From: Novosphingobium malaysiense
GTDB taxonomy: Bacteria; Pseudomonadota; Alphaproteobacteria; Sphingomonadales; Sphingomonadaceae
DNA length: 64,000 nucleotides
Reading direction: 5' to 3'
NCBI RefSeq assembly: GCF_000802225.1
Contig: NZ_JTDI01000006.1
Span: forward strand, 62,001 to 126,000
In this document: piece by piece, positions 45,160-53,551 of the stretch
How the letters are laid out: every line of letters starts with the position of its first letter
How positions within the stretch are numbered: the stretch's first letter is position 1
The notes under the pieces: model-generated
Told to the model about the DNA's origin: nothing
Databases searched by the model: none
Seen by the model: the letters and a program-made list of their open reading frames with translations, nothing else
Program-made: the position numbers and the translations under genes

Positions 45160-46476
45160 ATGGCAATTTCGCCTAGCGAGGCAAACAGCGGTACTCCTCC
45201 GATCCTGGAGGAGGCCGGCAGCCCGCATGTCGACGCACCGGAACTGCGCGCATTCGTCATGGCGCTGTTCTTCATTTTTGGCGGGATCACGTCTCTTAAC
45301 GATGTGATCATCCCGAAACTGAAAGAGCTCTTCACGCTCAATTACACGCAAGCCATGCTGGTGCAGACCGCATTCTTCGCGGCCTATGCCATCGTCTCGA
45401 TCCCCGGCGCCGCGCTGGTTAAACATATCGGCTACATGCGTGGCGCGGTGTTCGGGCTCGTGACAATGATGGTCGGCTGCCTGTTGTTCATTCCGGCGTC
45501 CGCTAGCGCCACATTTGGCGTTTTCCTTTTCGCACTGTTTGTCCTGGCAGCGGGCGTGACCATTGTTCAGGTCGTCGCCAATCCATTGATCTCGCTTCTC
45601 GGACCGGTCAAGACAACGCATTCCCGCCTGACGTTCGCGCAGGCGTTCAACTCGCTGGGCACTACGCTCTTTCCCTATTTCGGCACGATCGTGATGCTGG
45701 GCGGCCTAGCTACAGTCAGTGCCTCTGAACTTTCGGGACCGGCGCTGGATGCCTACCGGATCGCCGAAACCGCTGCCGTCGAGCGCGCCTATCTCGGGCT
45801 TGCAGCCGCTCTCGCCGTGATCGCGGGAGTGGTTTGGCTCAACCGTGACAGGCTCAAGGGTGAACGACACGAGAGTGGCTCCATTATCAAGAACTTCGAC
45901 CTCCTGCGTCGCAAGCGTTTCGGTTTCGGGGCCGTCTCTATCTTCCTGTATGTAGGAGCCGAAGTCGCGATCGGTTCGCTGATCGTCAATTACCTCATGC
46001 AGGATCACGTTCTGGGCCTGGCCGAACGCGATGCCGGCAAGCTCATTCCGTTGTACTGGGGCGGCGCGCTGGTCGGACGGTTCATCGGCTCGGCCGTTTT
46101 GCGGGCTGTCAGTCCCGGCAAGGTCCTTGCCTTCAACGCGGTTTGTGCAATCGCGCTCATCCTCGTGTCGACGCTGGGGACAGGCGCCGTTTCGGGCTAC
46201 AGCTATCTCGCGATCGGCCTCATGAACTCGATCATGTTCCCAACGATCTTCAGCCTCGCAAGCGAGGGCCTCGGCGATCGTCATGCAGACGGATCGGGCG
46301 TGATCTGCGTGATGATCGTCGGAGGTGCGATCATTCCGCCGCTGACTGGCCAACTCGCTGACCTTTCAGGCAGCCTCGCGATAGCCTTGGCACTGCCAGC
46401 ACTCTGCTACGCGACCATCGCCACGTTCGGCTGGTATGCCCGAAAGCCAGTCGACACATATATCCCGAAGGATTGA
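45160..46476 (+). CDS. FucP/GluP-type MFS sugar:H+ symporter
   Basis: A 438-residue protein with 12 predicted membrane spans. The FHS family (fucose/glucose/galactose permeases) is indicated by FFIFGGITSLNDVIIPKLKELF and VVANPLISLLGP. An AGAAGGA ribosome-binding site precedes the start. It follows the GH3 gene by 134 bp and probably imports the sugar released by it. A weak stem (CCCCTTG/CAAGGGG, 46494-46528) follows the gene but has no T-run. Confidence 0.92.
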   Translation: MAISPSEANSGTPPILEEAGSPHVDAPELRAFVMALFFIFGGITSLNDVIIPKLKELFTLNYTQAMLVQTAFFAAYAIVSIPGAALVKHIGYMRGAVFGLVTMMVGCLLFIPASASATFGVFLFALFVLAAGVTIVQVVANPLISLLGPVKTTHSRLTFAQAFNSLGTTLFPYFGTIVMLGGLATVSASELSGPALDAYRIAETAAVERAYLGLAAALAVIAGVVWLNRDRLKGERHESGSIIKNFDLLRRKRFGFGAVSIFLYVGAEVAIGSLIVNYLMQDHVLGLAERDAGKLIPLYWGGALVGRFIGSAVLRAVSPGKVLAFNAVCAIALILVSTLGTGAVSGYSYLAIGLMNSIMFPTIFSLASEGLGDRHADGSGVICVMIVGGAIIPPLTGQLADLSGSLAIALALPALCYATIATFGWYARKPVDTYIPKD

Positions 46477-46651
46477 GATCCGATTGCGATAAACCCCTTG
46501 CGCACAGAACCATGAAACCCTCAAGGGGCTTCTGCAACTACAGATCCTGAGCCTGATCAGATGGCTGGCAGCGCAAACTATACCATCCGATGAAGCGTCG
46601 GCGCGTGATGCTACGCGGCGCGACCTGGAAGACAACACCGTTAGTGTTGAA

Positions 46652-46689
46652 CAAAAATCGCCCGCCCCGGCATAAGTGCCGGGACGGGC
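46652..46689 (-). terminator. terminator of the minus-strand receptor gene
   Basis: On the minus strand a 13-bp stem (46660-46672 with 46677-46689, one mismatch) with a 4-nt loop is followed by a run of Ts (A-run at 46653-46657 on the plus strand). It is about 25 bp after the receptor stop codon. Confidence 0.85.
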
Positions 46690-46713
46690 TAGAAGAAACC
46701 TGGCGCTGGGAGG

Positions 46714-49140
46714 TTAGTAGTGCCAGGTCAATTGAAGACTCACGCTGCGGGGGTTCGTAATCAGGCCGATCTGGTCGGCATGGATTCCGGCCGCCGTTCC
46801 CGTGCCCGAGCCGGTGCCCGGACCGTCGACTACGCCAGTGGCGATGAAGCGATTGGTGAGATTCTTGCCGATGAGGGCAATGTCCCAGTGTTCGCCGTAC
46901 GAAAGCTTGGCGCTCGCATCGATGGTGACGAACGCGCTTTGCCGCGAGTAGGGGTTGCCGAAACCGGAAGGCAGGTAGTCATCGCTGTACTTGCTATCGA
47001 CGGAAAGCGTCAGATCGCTGTTCTCGCCCACCTGCGTGTCATAGGTCACGCCTAATGTTCCGGTCCAGGCCGGGGCCATCGCCGTCTGCGTCCCGCTCAG
47101 ATCCTGGAAGTTGCCAGCAAGCGTGCAGCCTTCCACCGGTGTTTGGCCTGCGTAGCAGGGCGCAAGGAAGTCTTTATAGCGTGCATGGTTGTAATTGACC
47201 GAACCGCGCAACGTCAGACCGGGAGCGGCGTAAGGTGCGTACTCCGCCTCGAACTCGATTCCCTTGGTGCGGACCGCGCCGGCATTGATCGTGTTGAAGG
47301 CGATCACGGCGCTGTCGAAGAAGTCGATCTGCAGGTTGGTATACTTGTAGGTATAACCGATCAGGTTGAGGCGAAGCTGCCGGTCGAGCAGCGTCGACTT
47401 GATGCCCGCTTCGAAGCCCTTCGCGCGTTCCGGTGCGAAGGTGAAATTGTCGACGGACGCGAGCAGCGAGTTGATGCCGCTGTTGGAAAACCCGCCAGAC
47501 TTGTATGCGGTCTTGTACGACGCGAAGATATTGATGTCTCTGGTCGGCTGCCAACGGATCGTCGCTTCCGGCGACCAGTCGTCGAACGTCTGGTCTGCTG
47601 AAACCACTGCCCCCGGTGCGAATACCGCAAGCGCGGCATAGGGCTGGACGAACTGGCTCTTCTTCGTTTCATGCGTGTACCGCACGCCACCAGTCGCCTG
47701 GATGGTATCGGAGATGTCCAGGATCGCCTGTCCGTAGACAGCCAAGGTCTTGCCGTCGGTATAGGAATCCTTGACGAACCCGGCGTAGCGATAGGCCGGG
47801 TCGGCCGCCGCGTTCTCGAAACCGCCGTTGATCACGTATTGCATGAAGTCGCGTCGCGTGTCCTGAAACAGTCCGCCGACCATCACGTTGAGCGGGAAGT
47901 CGAAATCGGTAAGAGCACGCAGTTCCTCGCTGAAGGCCCGCCAGCGCGAGTCCTCGACCGCCCAGACGGCACCCGCCGTTGACGAGGCGAAGTCGCCGTC
48001 CACCAGCATTTCATTCTTATTGTGCTGATAGTTCGTTACCGATGTCACCGTGATGGCATCGCCAGTGTATTCGAGCGTTCCCGTGATCCCCCAGGAAGTA
48101 TAGGTATTGTACTGGCTGCCATCACCAGCTCCTGGAATGTCGGCCGCAATGTCGGCAGGCATGTCGTTGCTGTAGGCGATGAAATCCTTGCCGCAGGGCA
48201 AATCGAGGTTGAACCACGTTCCGCCCTTGGCGCAGGAGTATGGCGTGCGGTTGTAGGCCGGGTTGTTGACCTTGAAGCGCGAGTAGGAGCCCTTGATCGT
48301 GGCGGTCAGGCTGTCGGTAAGTTCGCTCTTGACTGTCAGGCGCCCCATGATCGTCTTCTCGCCGGGAACTTCGCGCGGTCCGACCGGTTGCACATGGCTT
48401 GTCGCGATCGCCGTGCCCGTGGACCGATCGGTCGTCACGTAAGGCAGTTCCACGCCGTTATTGCGGAAGTAGCCGCCGCTCATCGTGCTGGCGCGCACGG
48501 CAAGCCGGACGCCAGTAGTATCGTTGAGCGGCGTGGAGATGATCCCTTCGCCATAAGTGGTCGCGGACTTGAACTCGTGTCCAATACGCGCCTTGGCTTC
48601 GAATACCGGGCCGGGGTCGTTGGTGGCAATGTTGATCACGCCGGCAGTGGCGTTTTTGCCGAAGAACAGCGCTTGCGGCCCCTTGAGAACCTCGATCCGA
48701 CTGGCGTCGAAGAAGCCCTCGTTGATGATGCGGCCCTGGCCGTAATATACGCCGTCGAGCACGACTGCGACCGACTGCTCGATGCCGATCGAACTGGGCG
48801 CCGTACCAATACCGCGCAATGTAATCTGCGCGCCGGACCCGGTCGAGTTGCGACCGACGGTGAGCTGCCCCATGCTCGCGGCAACCTTTTCCAGGCTCGT
48901 CAGGTCGTAACGGTCGATCTGTTTTTCCGAGATAGCGGTGACTGCCACCGGCACGTCCTGCGAAGTCTCCTTCCGCTTGCGTGCCGTGACGACAATTTCG
49001 TCGATGCCGCCTTGGGGCGTATCGGCAGCGCTGCCCTGCGCGGGTGCAGCGGCCTGTTGGGCGTGCGCGCCAGGAGCGGCCAGCAGCGCGACAGGACAGA
49101 CGGTCGCCAAAAGAATGCGGGCCGTGACGGAATGCCTCAT
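46714..49140 (-). CDS. TonB-dependent outer-membrane receptor
   Basis: 808 residues from ATG 49140, with GGGAGAG 6 nt upstream. Signal peptide through about residue 27 (LLAAPGAHAQQ). The plug has EIVVTARKRKETSQDVPVAVTA and RIEVLKGPQALFFGKNATAGV, and the barrel ends VSLQLTWHY. It is of the large sphingomonad receptor subfamily. It is divergent from a TetR gene, and its control region contains an 11-bp element (ACGTGTCTCAG in its own direction, 49203-49213) that recurs before the DUF1254 operon. This links it functionally to that pair. Confidence 0.92.
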   Translation of the reverse strand: MRHSVTARILLATVCPVALLAAPGAHAQQAAAPAQGSAADTPQGGIDEIVVTARKRKETSQDVPVAVTAISEKQIDRYDLTSLEKVAASMGQLTVGRNSTGSGAQITLRGIGTAPSSIGIEQSVAVVLDGVYYGQGRIINEGFFDASRIEVLKGPQALFFGKNATAGVINIATNDPGPVFEAKARIGHEFKSATTYGEGIISTPLNDTTGVRLAVRASTMSGGYFRNNGVELPYVTTDRSTGTAIATSHVQPVGPREVPGEKTIMGRLTVKSELTDSLTATIKGSYSRFKVNNPAYNRTPYSCAKGGTWFNLDLPCGKDFIAYSNDMPADIAADIPGAGDGSQYNTYTSWGITGTLEYTGDAITVTSVTNYQHNKNEMLVDGDFASSTAGAVWAVEDSRWRAFSEELRALTDFDFPLNVMVGGLFQDTRRDFMQYVINGGFENAAADPAYRYAGFVKDSYTDGKTLAVYGQAILDISDTIQATGGVRYTHETKKSQFVQPYAALAVFAPGAVVSADQTFDDWSPEATIRWQPTRDINIFASYKTAYKSGGFSNSGINSLLASVDNFTFAPERAKGFEAGIKSTLLDRQLRLNLIGYTYKYTNLQIDFFDSAVIAFNTINAGAVRTKGIEFEAEYAPYAAPGLTLRGSVNYNHARYKDFLAPCYAGQTPVEGCTLAGNFQDLSGTQTAMAPAWTGTLGVTYDTQVGENSDLTLSVDSKYSDDYLPSGFGNPYSRQSAFVTIDASAKLSYGEHWDIALIGKNLTNRFIATGVVDGPGTGSGTGTAAGIHADQIGLITNPRSVSLQLTWHY

Positions 49141-49202
49141 CAAATCTCTCCCTGTTTGGCGGACTGGTTTACCCAACGCCCGCCCTCTGCCTCCCGTTCA
49201 TA

Positions 49203-49213
49203 CTGAGACACGT
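49203..49213 (-). promoter_or_regulatory. shared 11-bp element, receptor copy
   Basis: Reading in the direction of the receptor gene the sequence is ACGTGTCTCAG, 63 bp before its ATG. An exact copy in the same orientation relative to the DUF1254 pair is at 50019-50029. Could be a TetR target or a shared promoter element. Confidence 0.45.
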
Positions 49214-49251
49214 TGATTAATCCACCTGTCCTAAAAATGAGGGAGTGGCCG

Positions 49252-49265
49252 CCAGTGGTCACTGG
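49252..49265 (+). promoter_or_regulatory. candidate TetR operator (CCAGTG-GT-CACTGG)
   Basis: A perfect 6-bp inverted repeat with a 2-nt centre lies in the divergent receptor/TetR gap, 32 bp before the TetR start. Position suits autoregulation by the TetR protein. Confidence 0.4.
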
Positions 49266-49297
49266 TCTTTCTTTGTCCGTACCCTTATTCGTCGGAC

Positions 49298-49987
49298 ATG
49301 GCGAAAATCCTCGAAATGCAACCCGACCCTCCCCGTGAAGAGATCAGTGACACGCGGGTCAAAATCTTGCTGGCGGCTGAGCGCCTTTTCGGCGAGCGCG
49401 GAATCGACGCCGTTTCCCTCCGGCAGATCCGCCTGGAAGCAGGCCAGAGCAACAACAGCGCCGTGCATTATCATTTCGAGGACAGGGCGGACCTGATCCA
49501 GGCTATCCTGTCGTACCGCGTAGGCCAAATGGAACCTACGCGGCGCAGCATGATCGACAAGGTGGTCTGCGAGGGGCGCGCGCACGACTTGCGTGCTCTC
49601 TTGGAAATCCTGCTGCTGCCGCAACTTCAGATCAAAGATGAGCACGGCAGGCGTCCCTATGTGCGCTTCACGTCTGAGTATCTCGCGCGATTTCGTGCGA
49701 CCGGTATTCAGCACCCCGGCGATAGCGAGAGCGAGGCGCCAGCGCTGGCCCAGTTGATGGAAATGCTCTACGACGCGCTGTTCGGCTTTGACCGGGACAT
49801 AGCGTTGCTCCGCCTGACCTCAGCCACTCTCCTTTTCCTCAACCTGGTATCGGCATGGGAAGCCGGGCTGTCCTTTGTCGGAAAGCGGCACGAGCTGGAC
49901 CTCATAGTAGACGAGGCGCTGACAATGGCCACTGCTGTACTCCAGGCGCCTCCAAGCCCCGCACTTCGCAACCGCTATCACAAGTAA
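49298..49987 (+). CDS. TetR-family transcriptional regulator
   Basis: 229 residues. The N-terminal HTH (DAVSLRQIRLEAGQSNNSAVHYHFEDRADLI) is well conserved, and helix 1 is KILLAAERLFGERG. The C-terminal half has the acidic and hydrophobic pattern of a ligand-binding domain. The start at 49298 has no strong ribosome-binding site; ATG 49316 is a possible alternative. It lies between a divergent receptor gene and a same-strand DUF1254 pair, both of which carry the element ACGTGTCTCAG upstream, so it likely controls both. Confidence 0.9.
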   Translation: MAKILEMQPDPPREEISDTRVKILLAAERLFGERGIDAVSLRQIRLEAGQSNNSAVHYHFEDRADLIQAILSYRVGQMEPTRRSMIDKVVCEGRAHDLRALLEILLLPQLQIKDEHGRRPYVRFTSEYLARFRATGIQHPGDSESEAPALAQLMEMLYDALFGFDRDIALLRLTSATLLFLNLVSAWEAGLSFVGKRHELDLIVDEALTMATAVLQAPPSPALRNRYHK

Positions 49988-50018
49988 GAGGTTTCCCGGT
50001 TTTCCACCTGAATAAGAT

Positions 50019-50029
50019 ACGTGTCTCAG
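50019..50029 (+). promoter_or_regulatory. shared 11-bp element, DUF1254 operon copy
   Basis: ACGTGTCTCAG lies 31 bp before the TTG start of the first DUF1254 gene and is identical to the element 63 bp before the divergent receptor gene, in the same relative orientation. Confidence 0.45.
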
Positions 50030-50059
50030 AGCAGTGACGGATATTCGGGAGAGCGATAA

Positions 50060-51502
50060 TTGCCTTTTAACAAGTCCATAGCGACAGGCGTTGCCCTATG
50101 TCTTGCAGCTTTGAGTGGACATGCCTTAGCGCGGGATAGCACCGCGGCCGGTCGAGGTGCCTATGACCCCAACCATGCCGACCAGTTTCAGTGGCCCGCA
50201 CATCCCGACCTGATGCCGGCGACCGGCGAGAGTCGCCGCATCTATGCACAGACGCTTGCATACGATGCGACGCTTTATGGAACTAGCGCTGTGCTCGAAT
50301 ACGTACAGATGTATCAGCAGGCGATCGATCCGCAGTCGCCCGGTCACACGGGCTTCAACCGGTTTGCGCACGATAGGCGGCTGGCCAAGCCAGGCTATGC
50401 GCCGTTCAAGACGCCCAATGCCGATACGCTCTATTCCAACGCCTGGCTCGATCTCACCGACGGGCCGGTCATCCTAACAGTGCCGGACGCGGGAAAGACA
50501 TATTTCACGGTCAACCTGATCGACATCTACGGCAATTCCTCGAATATCTCTGCACGGACACGGGGCTTCGGTCCGGGACGCTATGCAATCGTACCGGTCG
50601 GGTATGACGGTCCGATTCCCGAGGGCACCGAGCGCTTCACTGTTACGACCCCTTATTGCTGGATTCTCATGCGCGTCCTGGCACGCGATCTGGCCAATCC
50701 CGTGCGCGCCCAGGCGTTGCAATCCGGTTTCACGCTGTCTCCGACCAAATCGCAAGCAGCGGAAACTGATGCGTTCCCGGAGCCTGACACAAAGAGCGCG
50801 GCGGGCTTCATGCACATCCTCGATTGGGTAGTGCGCAATAACGGCTATCCCGAAGCGGAAGGCGCCTATGTGCAACGCCTGCGGATGATCGGCGTCGGCA
50901 AAGGGCCTGAGGCCATCGACGAGGCCATGCGCGATCCCGAGATCAGGGCCGGCGTGCAGCGAGGCTACGCCCAGGCTCAAAGTGCAATCAACGACTCTTC
51001 CCGGCTGAGTGGATACCCGGCCGGAACATGGAAAGTGCCCGCCGACATCGGAGCCTATGGGTACAACTACTTCTACCGCGCAGCTATCAACACACTGGGC
51101 ACCGGCGCCAACGTCACGACCGAAAACTATCCCTTCAACACCTTCGCGGACAGCGAGGGTGACGCGCTCGACGGATCGAAGCACAAGTACCGCCTGACCT
51201 TTACGACTCCACCGCCTGCAAAGTTCTTCTGGTCGCTGACGCTTTACGATGCCCGCACCCGCGAACTCTACCCCAACGCAATCAACCGCTACATCGTCAA
51301 CGACCGCACGCCGGGACTGGTGCATGGCAAGGACGGAACGTTGTCGATTGCCATCCAGCACACCAGGCCGGCCGATCCGAAGGCGAACTGGTTACCGGCT
51401 CCCGATGGCCCCTTCTATCTCGTCATTCGCGCGCAGGGGCCGGATGCGGATCTGCTCGAAGGGCGCTGGCTGCCACCAGGGGTCGAGAAGGTAGGCCAGT
51501 GA
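50060..51502 (+). CDS. DUF1254/DUF1214 domain protein (first of tandem pair)
   Basis: 480 residues, starting with TTG at 50060 with GGGAGAG 6 nt upstream. Signal peptide near residues 1-24 (VALCLAALSGHALARD), so it is exported. DUF1254 is in the first half (NADTLYSNAWLDLTDGPVILTVPD) and DUF1214 in the second half, which includes WSLTLYDARTRELYPNAINRYIVNDRTPG. The exported fold is a probable beta-sandwich of unknown function that recurs in bacterial accessory regions. Its stop overlaps the next gene's start. Confidence 0.85.
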   Translation: MPFNKSIATGVALCLAALSGHALARDSTAAGRGAYDPNHADQFQWPAHPDLMPATGESRRIYAQTLAYDATLYGTSAVLEYVQMYQQAIDPQSPGHTGFNRFAHDRRLAKPGYAPFKTPNADTLYSNAWLDLTDGPVILTVPDAGKTYFTVNLIDIYGNSSNISARTRGFGPGRYAIVPVGYDGPIPEGTERFTVTTPYCWILMRVLARDLANPVRAQALQSGFTLSPTKSQAAETDAFPEPDTKSAAGFMHILDWVVRNNGYPEAEGAYVQRLRMIGVGKGPEAIDEAMRDPEIRAGVQRGYAQAQSAINDSSRLSGYPAGTWKVPADIGAYGYNYFYRAAINTLGTGANVTTENYPFNTFADSEGDALDGSKHKYRLTFTTPPPAKFFWSLTLYDARTRELYPNAINRYIVNDRTPGLVHGKDGTLSIAIQHTRPADPKANWLPAPDGPFYLVIRAQGPDADLLEGRWLPPGVEKVGQ

Positions 51503-52956
51503 TGCCGCATCGCCGGAAGCGCCTGTCACTGGTGTCGCCCCTTTTCGCCTCGTTTGCCCTTGCTGCCTTGGCACCCCCTGTCGGGGCGGCAGAGGCGAGC
51601 GATGCGCCCGCAACCTCATTGGCCGAAGCGGACAGCAACGAAGAAATCTTCGATCCTCGCCGCTGCGATGCTTATGCATCGATGGTGAAGGCATATGTCT
51701 GGGGCAAGCCCTTCGTCGATGCAGCGAAGATCAGGGTATTCTTCACAAGGCCGGCCGATCCGCTGCCACCGCGTGCGCCATCGGTGGCCGGCAATGCTCT
51801 CAACCGTTTCGGACATGGCCGCATCTTGGCCGATCCGGCCAACAAGTCGGGAGTAGGGCCGAACAACGATACACTGTACAGCAATGTGACGTTCGACGTG
51901 ACCACCGGCCCTTTCGTCGTGACGACGCCCGATTTCGGGGACCGTTACTATACCTTCTCGGTCGCCCATCCCGACAGTTCGACGACGGCATCGTATGGCA
52001 GCCGAACCCATGGCGGCAAATTGCCTCCCCTGTTTATCCATTCCAGAGGATACGCGGGCCCAGTTCCCGCTGGAATGATCGATATAGAGACTGCGGACCG
52101 TTACCTGCATCTCTGGGGCCGCGTCCTGGTTCGCTCATCGCAGGATATTCCAGCGGTGCACAAGCTGCAGGACGCGATGAAGATTCAACGCTACGTCGAC
52201 GGTCGCCTCGAACCGGTCGGACCACCGCCAGACCAGATACCCTTCCCGTCAGGCGATGGAGCCCGAGCGTTCCTGCGGCAGTTGGCTATAGCGGTGGAAG
52301 ATATGGCGCTATCTCCGCAGGACCAGGCGGTATGGCGGCGCCTAGAGCCTCTTGTTGAGGCTGCGCAAGCCACCGACTGGCCCGCGGGATACGACACCGA
52401 CACTATTGAACGGGGCCTTGCAGACGGCAAGGCGATAGTCACGCGCGCAGCCGCCAGCTTCGGGAAGGCTGCAGGCGGCTGGAGCGTCAATCTTGCAGGT
52501 GCGCGTTTCGGTTCCGACTGGCTTCTGCGCGCCGCGATCGCCAAGGACCAGATCTTCGTTACCATCCCCGAAGAAGCGATCTACCCCATCGCCCGCACTG
52601 CGGCCGATGGGAGCGTCCTCGATGGACACAATGCCTATCGCATTTCGATGACCGCGCCCCCGCCTGTGCGCGGCTTCTGGTCCATCACCCTTTATGACGA
52701 CAAGGGCGCAATGGTCGCCAATCCAATCTCTCGGTATTCGGTTGGCAACCGTACGCCGGGGCTGAAGTTCAGTGCGGATGAGCCTACCGAGATCATCATC
52801 TCGCACAGCCGACCGCAGGAAGCCGGAGCAGTCTGGCTTCCGGCACCCAAGGGACCCTTTTATCTCATGATGCGTCTTTACGGCCCGGATAAGGCCATAC
52901 AATCGGGTCAATGGCTGCCGCCTTCGATCCAGCCGAGCCGGAAATCGCTTCAGTGA
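51502..52956 (+). CDS. DUF1254/DUF1214 domain protein (second of tandem pair)
   Basis: 484 residues from ATG 51502; a GTG at 51499 also overlaps the upstream stop, and AAGG lies a short distance before both. Signal peptide near residues 1-30. Architecture matches the previous gene: NNDTLYSNVTFDVTTGPFVVTTPD in the first half and WSITLYDDKGAMVANPISRYSVGNRTPG in the second. The two proteins are clear but distant paralogues, and translational coupling suggests they form one unit or complex in the periplasm. Role unknown. Confidence 0.85.
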   Translation: MPHRRKRLSLVSPLFASFALAALAPPVGAAEASDAPATSLAEADSNEEIFDPRRCDAYASMVKAYVWGKPFVDAAKIRVFFTRPADPLPPRAPSVAGNALNRFGHGRILADPANKSGVGPNNDTLYSNVTFDVTTGPFVVTTPDFGDRYYTFSVAHPDSSTTASYGSRTHGGKLPPLFIHSRGYAGPVPAGMIDIETADRYLHLWGRVLVRSSQDIPAVHKLQDAMKIQRYVDGRLEPVGPPPDQIPFPSGDGARAFLRQLAIAVEDMALSPQDQAVWRRLEPLVEAAQATDWPAGYDTDTIERGLADGKAIVTRAAASFGKAAGGWSVNLAGARFGSDWLLRAAIAKDQIFVTIPEEAIYPIARTAADGSVLDGHNAYRISMTAPPPVRGFWSITLYDDKGAMVANPISRYSVGNRTPGLKFSADEPTEIIISHSRPQEAGAVWLPAPKGPFYLMMRLYGPDKAIQSGQWLPPSIQPSRKSLQ

Positions 52957-53150
52957 GGTCCACTGGCAAGGAATGCTAGGCGCCGCTCGGGCCATCCCCA
53001 ATACATGTGATCAACTCGCGCGCTCGGTCATGGAGGCGAGTGGGCTCTGGTTTGTTGGAGGTGGGAAATCGTGTGCTAGGGTGCGTCCCGATTACAGTGT
53101 GCAGCGGATTGGACTCAGGGGGGGCACAGAAAAAACACGGCTGCCGCGCA
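52957..53150. other. non-coding stretch before the integrase remnant
   Basis: No protein or RNA gene could be supported. It includes the end of the DUF1254 operon and starts the scar region. With the remnants that follow it separates the pair from the isovaleryl-CoA dehydrogenase by nearly 600 bp. Confidence 0.5.
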
Positions 53151-53375
53151 AAGGTCAGGGCGGCCAAGCCGTGCGAGAAGGGCTATAAGCTTTCAGACGA
53201 ACATCCGCTCTACCTGCTCGTCACACCGAGCGGCGGAAAGCCGTGGCGGATGGATTTTCAAGTCGACGAAATGCGTAAAAGCCTGTCCTAGGGCCCCTCT
53301 TGAATGGCGGGTTTGGCAGATGCCCGCAACAAACCCGAAGAAGCTCGAAATCTGTTGAGGGAATCCCGGCCGTAA
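53151..53375 (+). pseudogene. tyrosine integrase arm-domain (DUF4102) remnant with in-frame stops
   Basis: One frame reads KVRAAKPCEKGYKLSDEHPL, then YLLVTPSGGKPWRMDF and KSLS, a TAG stop (53289), a second stop TGA (53301), and MAGLADARNKPEEARNLLRE before TAA (53373). These match, in order and without frame change, the N-terminal arm-binding domain of P4-type integrases, where the motif LSxGPYPxxGLADAR joins the two parts. The two stop codons fall at ordinary residues of that motif. The catalytic domain is missing. It is therefore the remains of an integrase gene left after decay or deletion of an integrated element. Confidence 0.75.
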
Positions 53376-53385
53376 GGGCGGGTTG

Positions 53386-53448
53386 ATGTGTGAAGCTGCC
53401 GGTATCGACGACGGCAAGGAACCGCCGGACATGTGTGCTTTTTAGCAT
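53386..53448 (-). pseudogene. LysR N-terminal fragment
   Basis: On the minus strand MLKSTHVRRFLAVVDTGSFT resembles the first helix of LysR regulators. The expected HTH residues after GSFT are absent, and the frame runs antisense into the integrase remnant. This suggests a junction between two different truncated genes. It may also be a chance short match. Confidence 0.4.
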
Positions 53449-53551
53449 AGAAAATGCCTATTCTTTGTGTGTCGCAATTTCAATTTTTCAATGGATGGTC
53501 CGTCTTGTATTCACAGTGGTGAATCTAGGTCCGAGCGCGAGAGGAACCCCC

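Noticed and set aside
46494..46528. Stem CCCCTTG/CAAGGGG after the FucP-type gene as a terminator
   Set aside because: The loop is 21 nt and no T-run follows, so the evidence is too weak.
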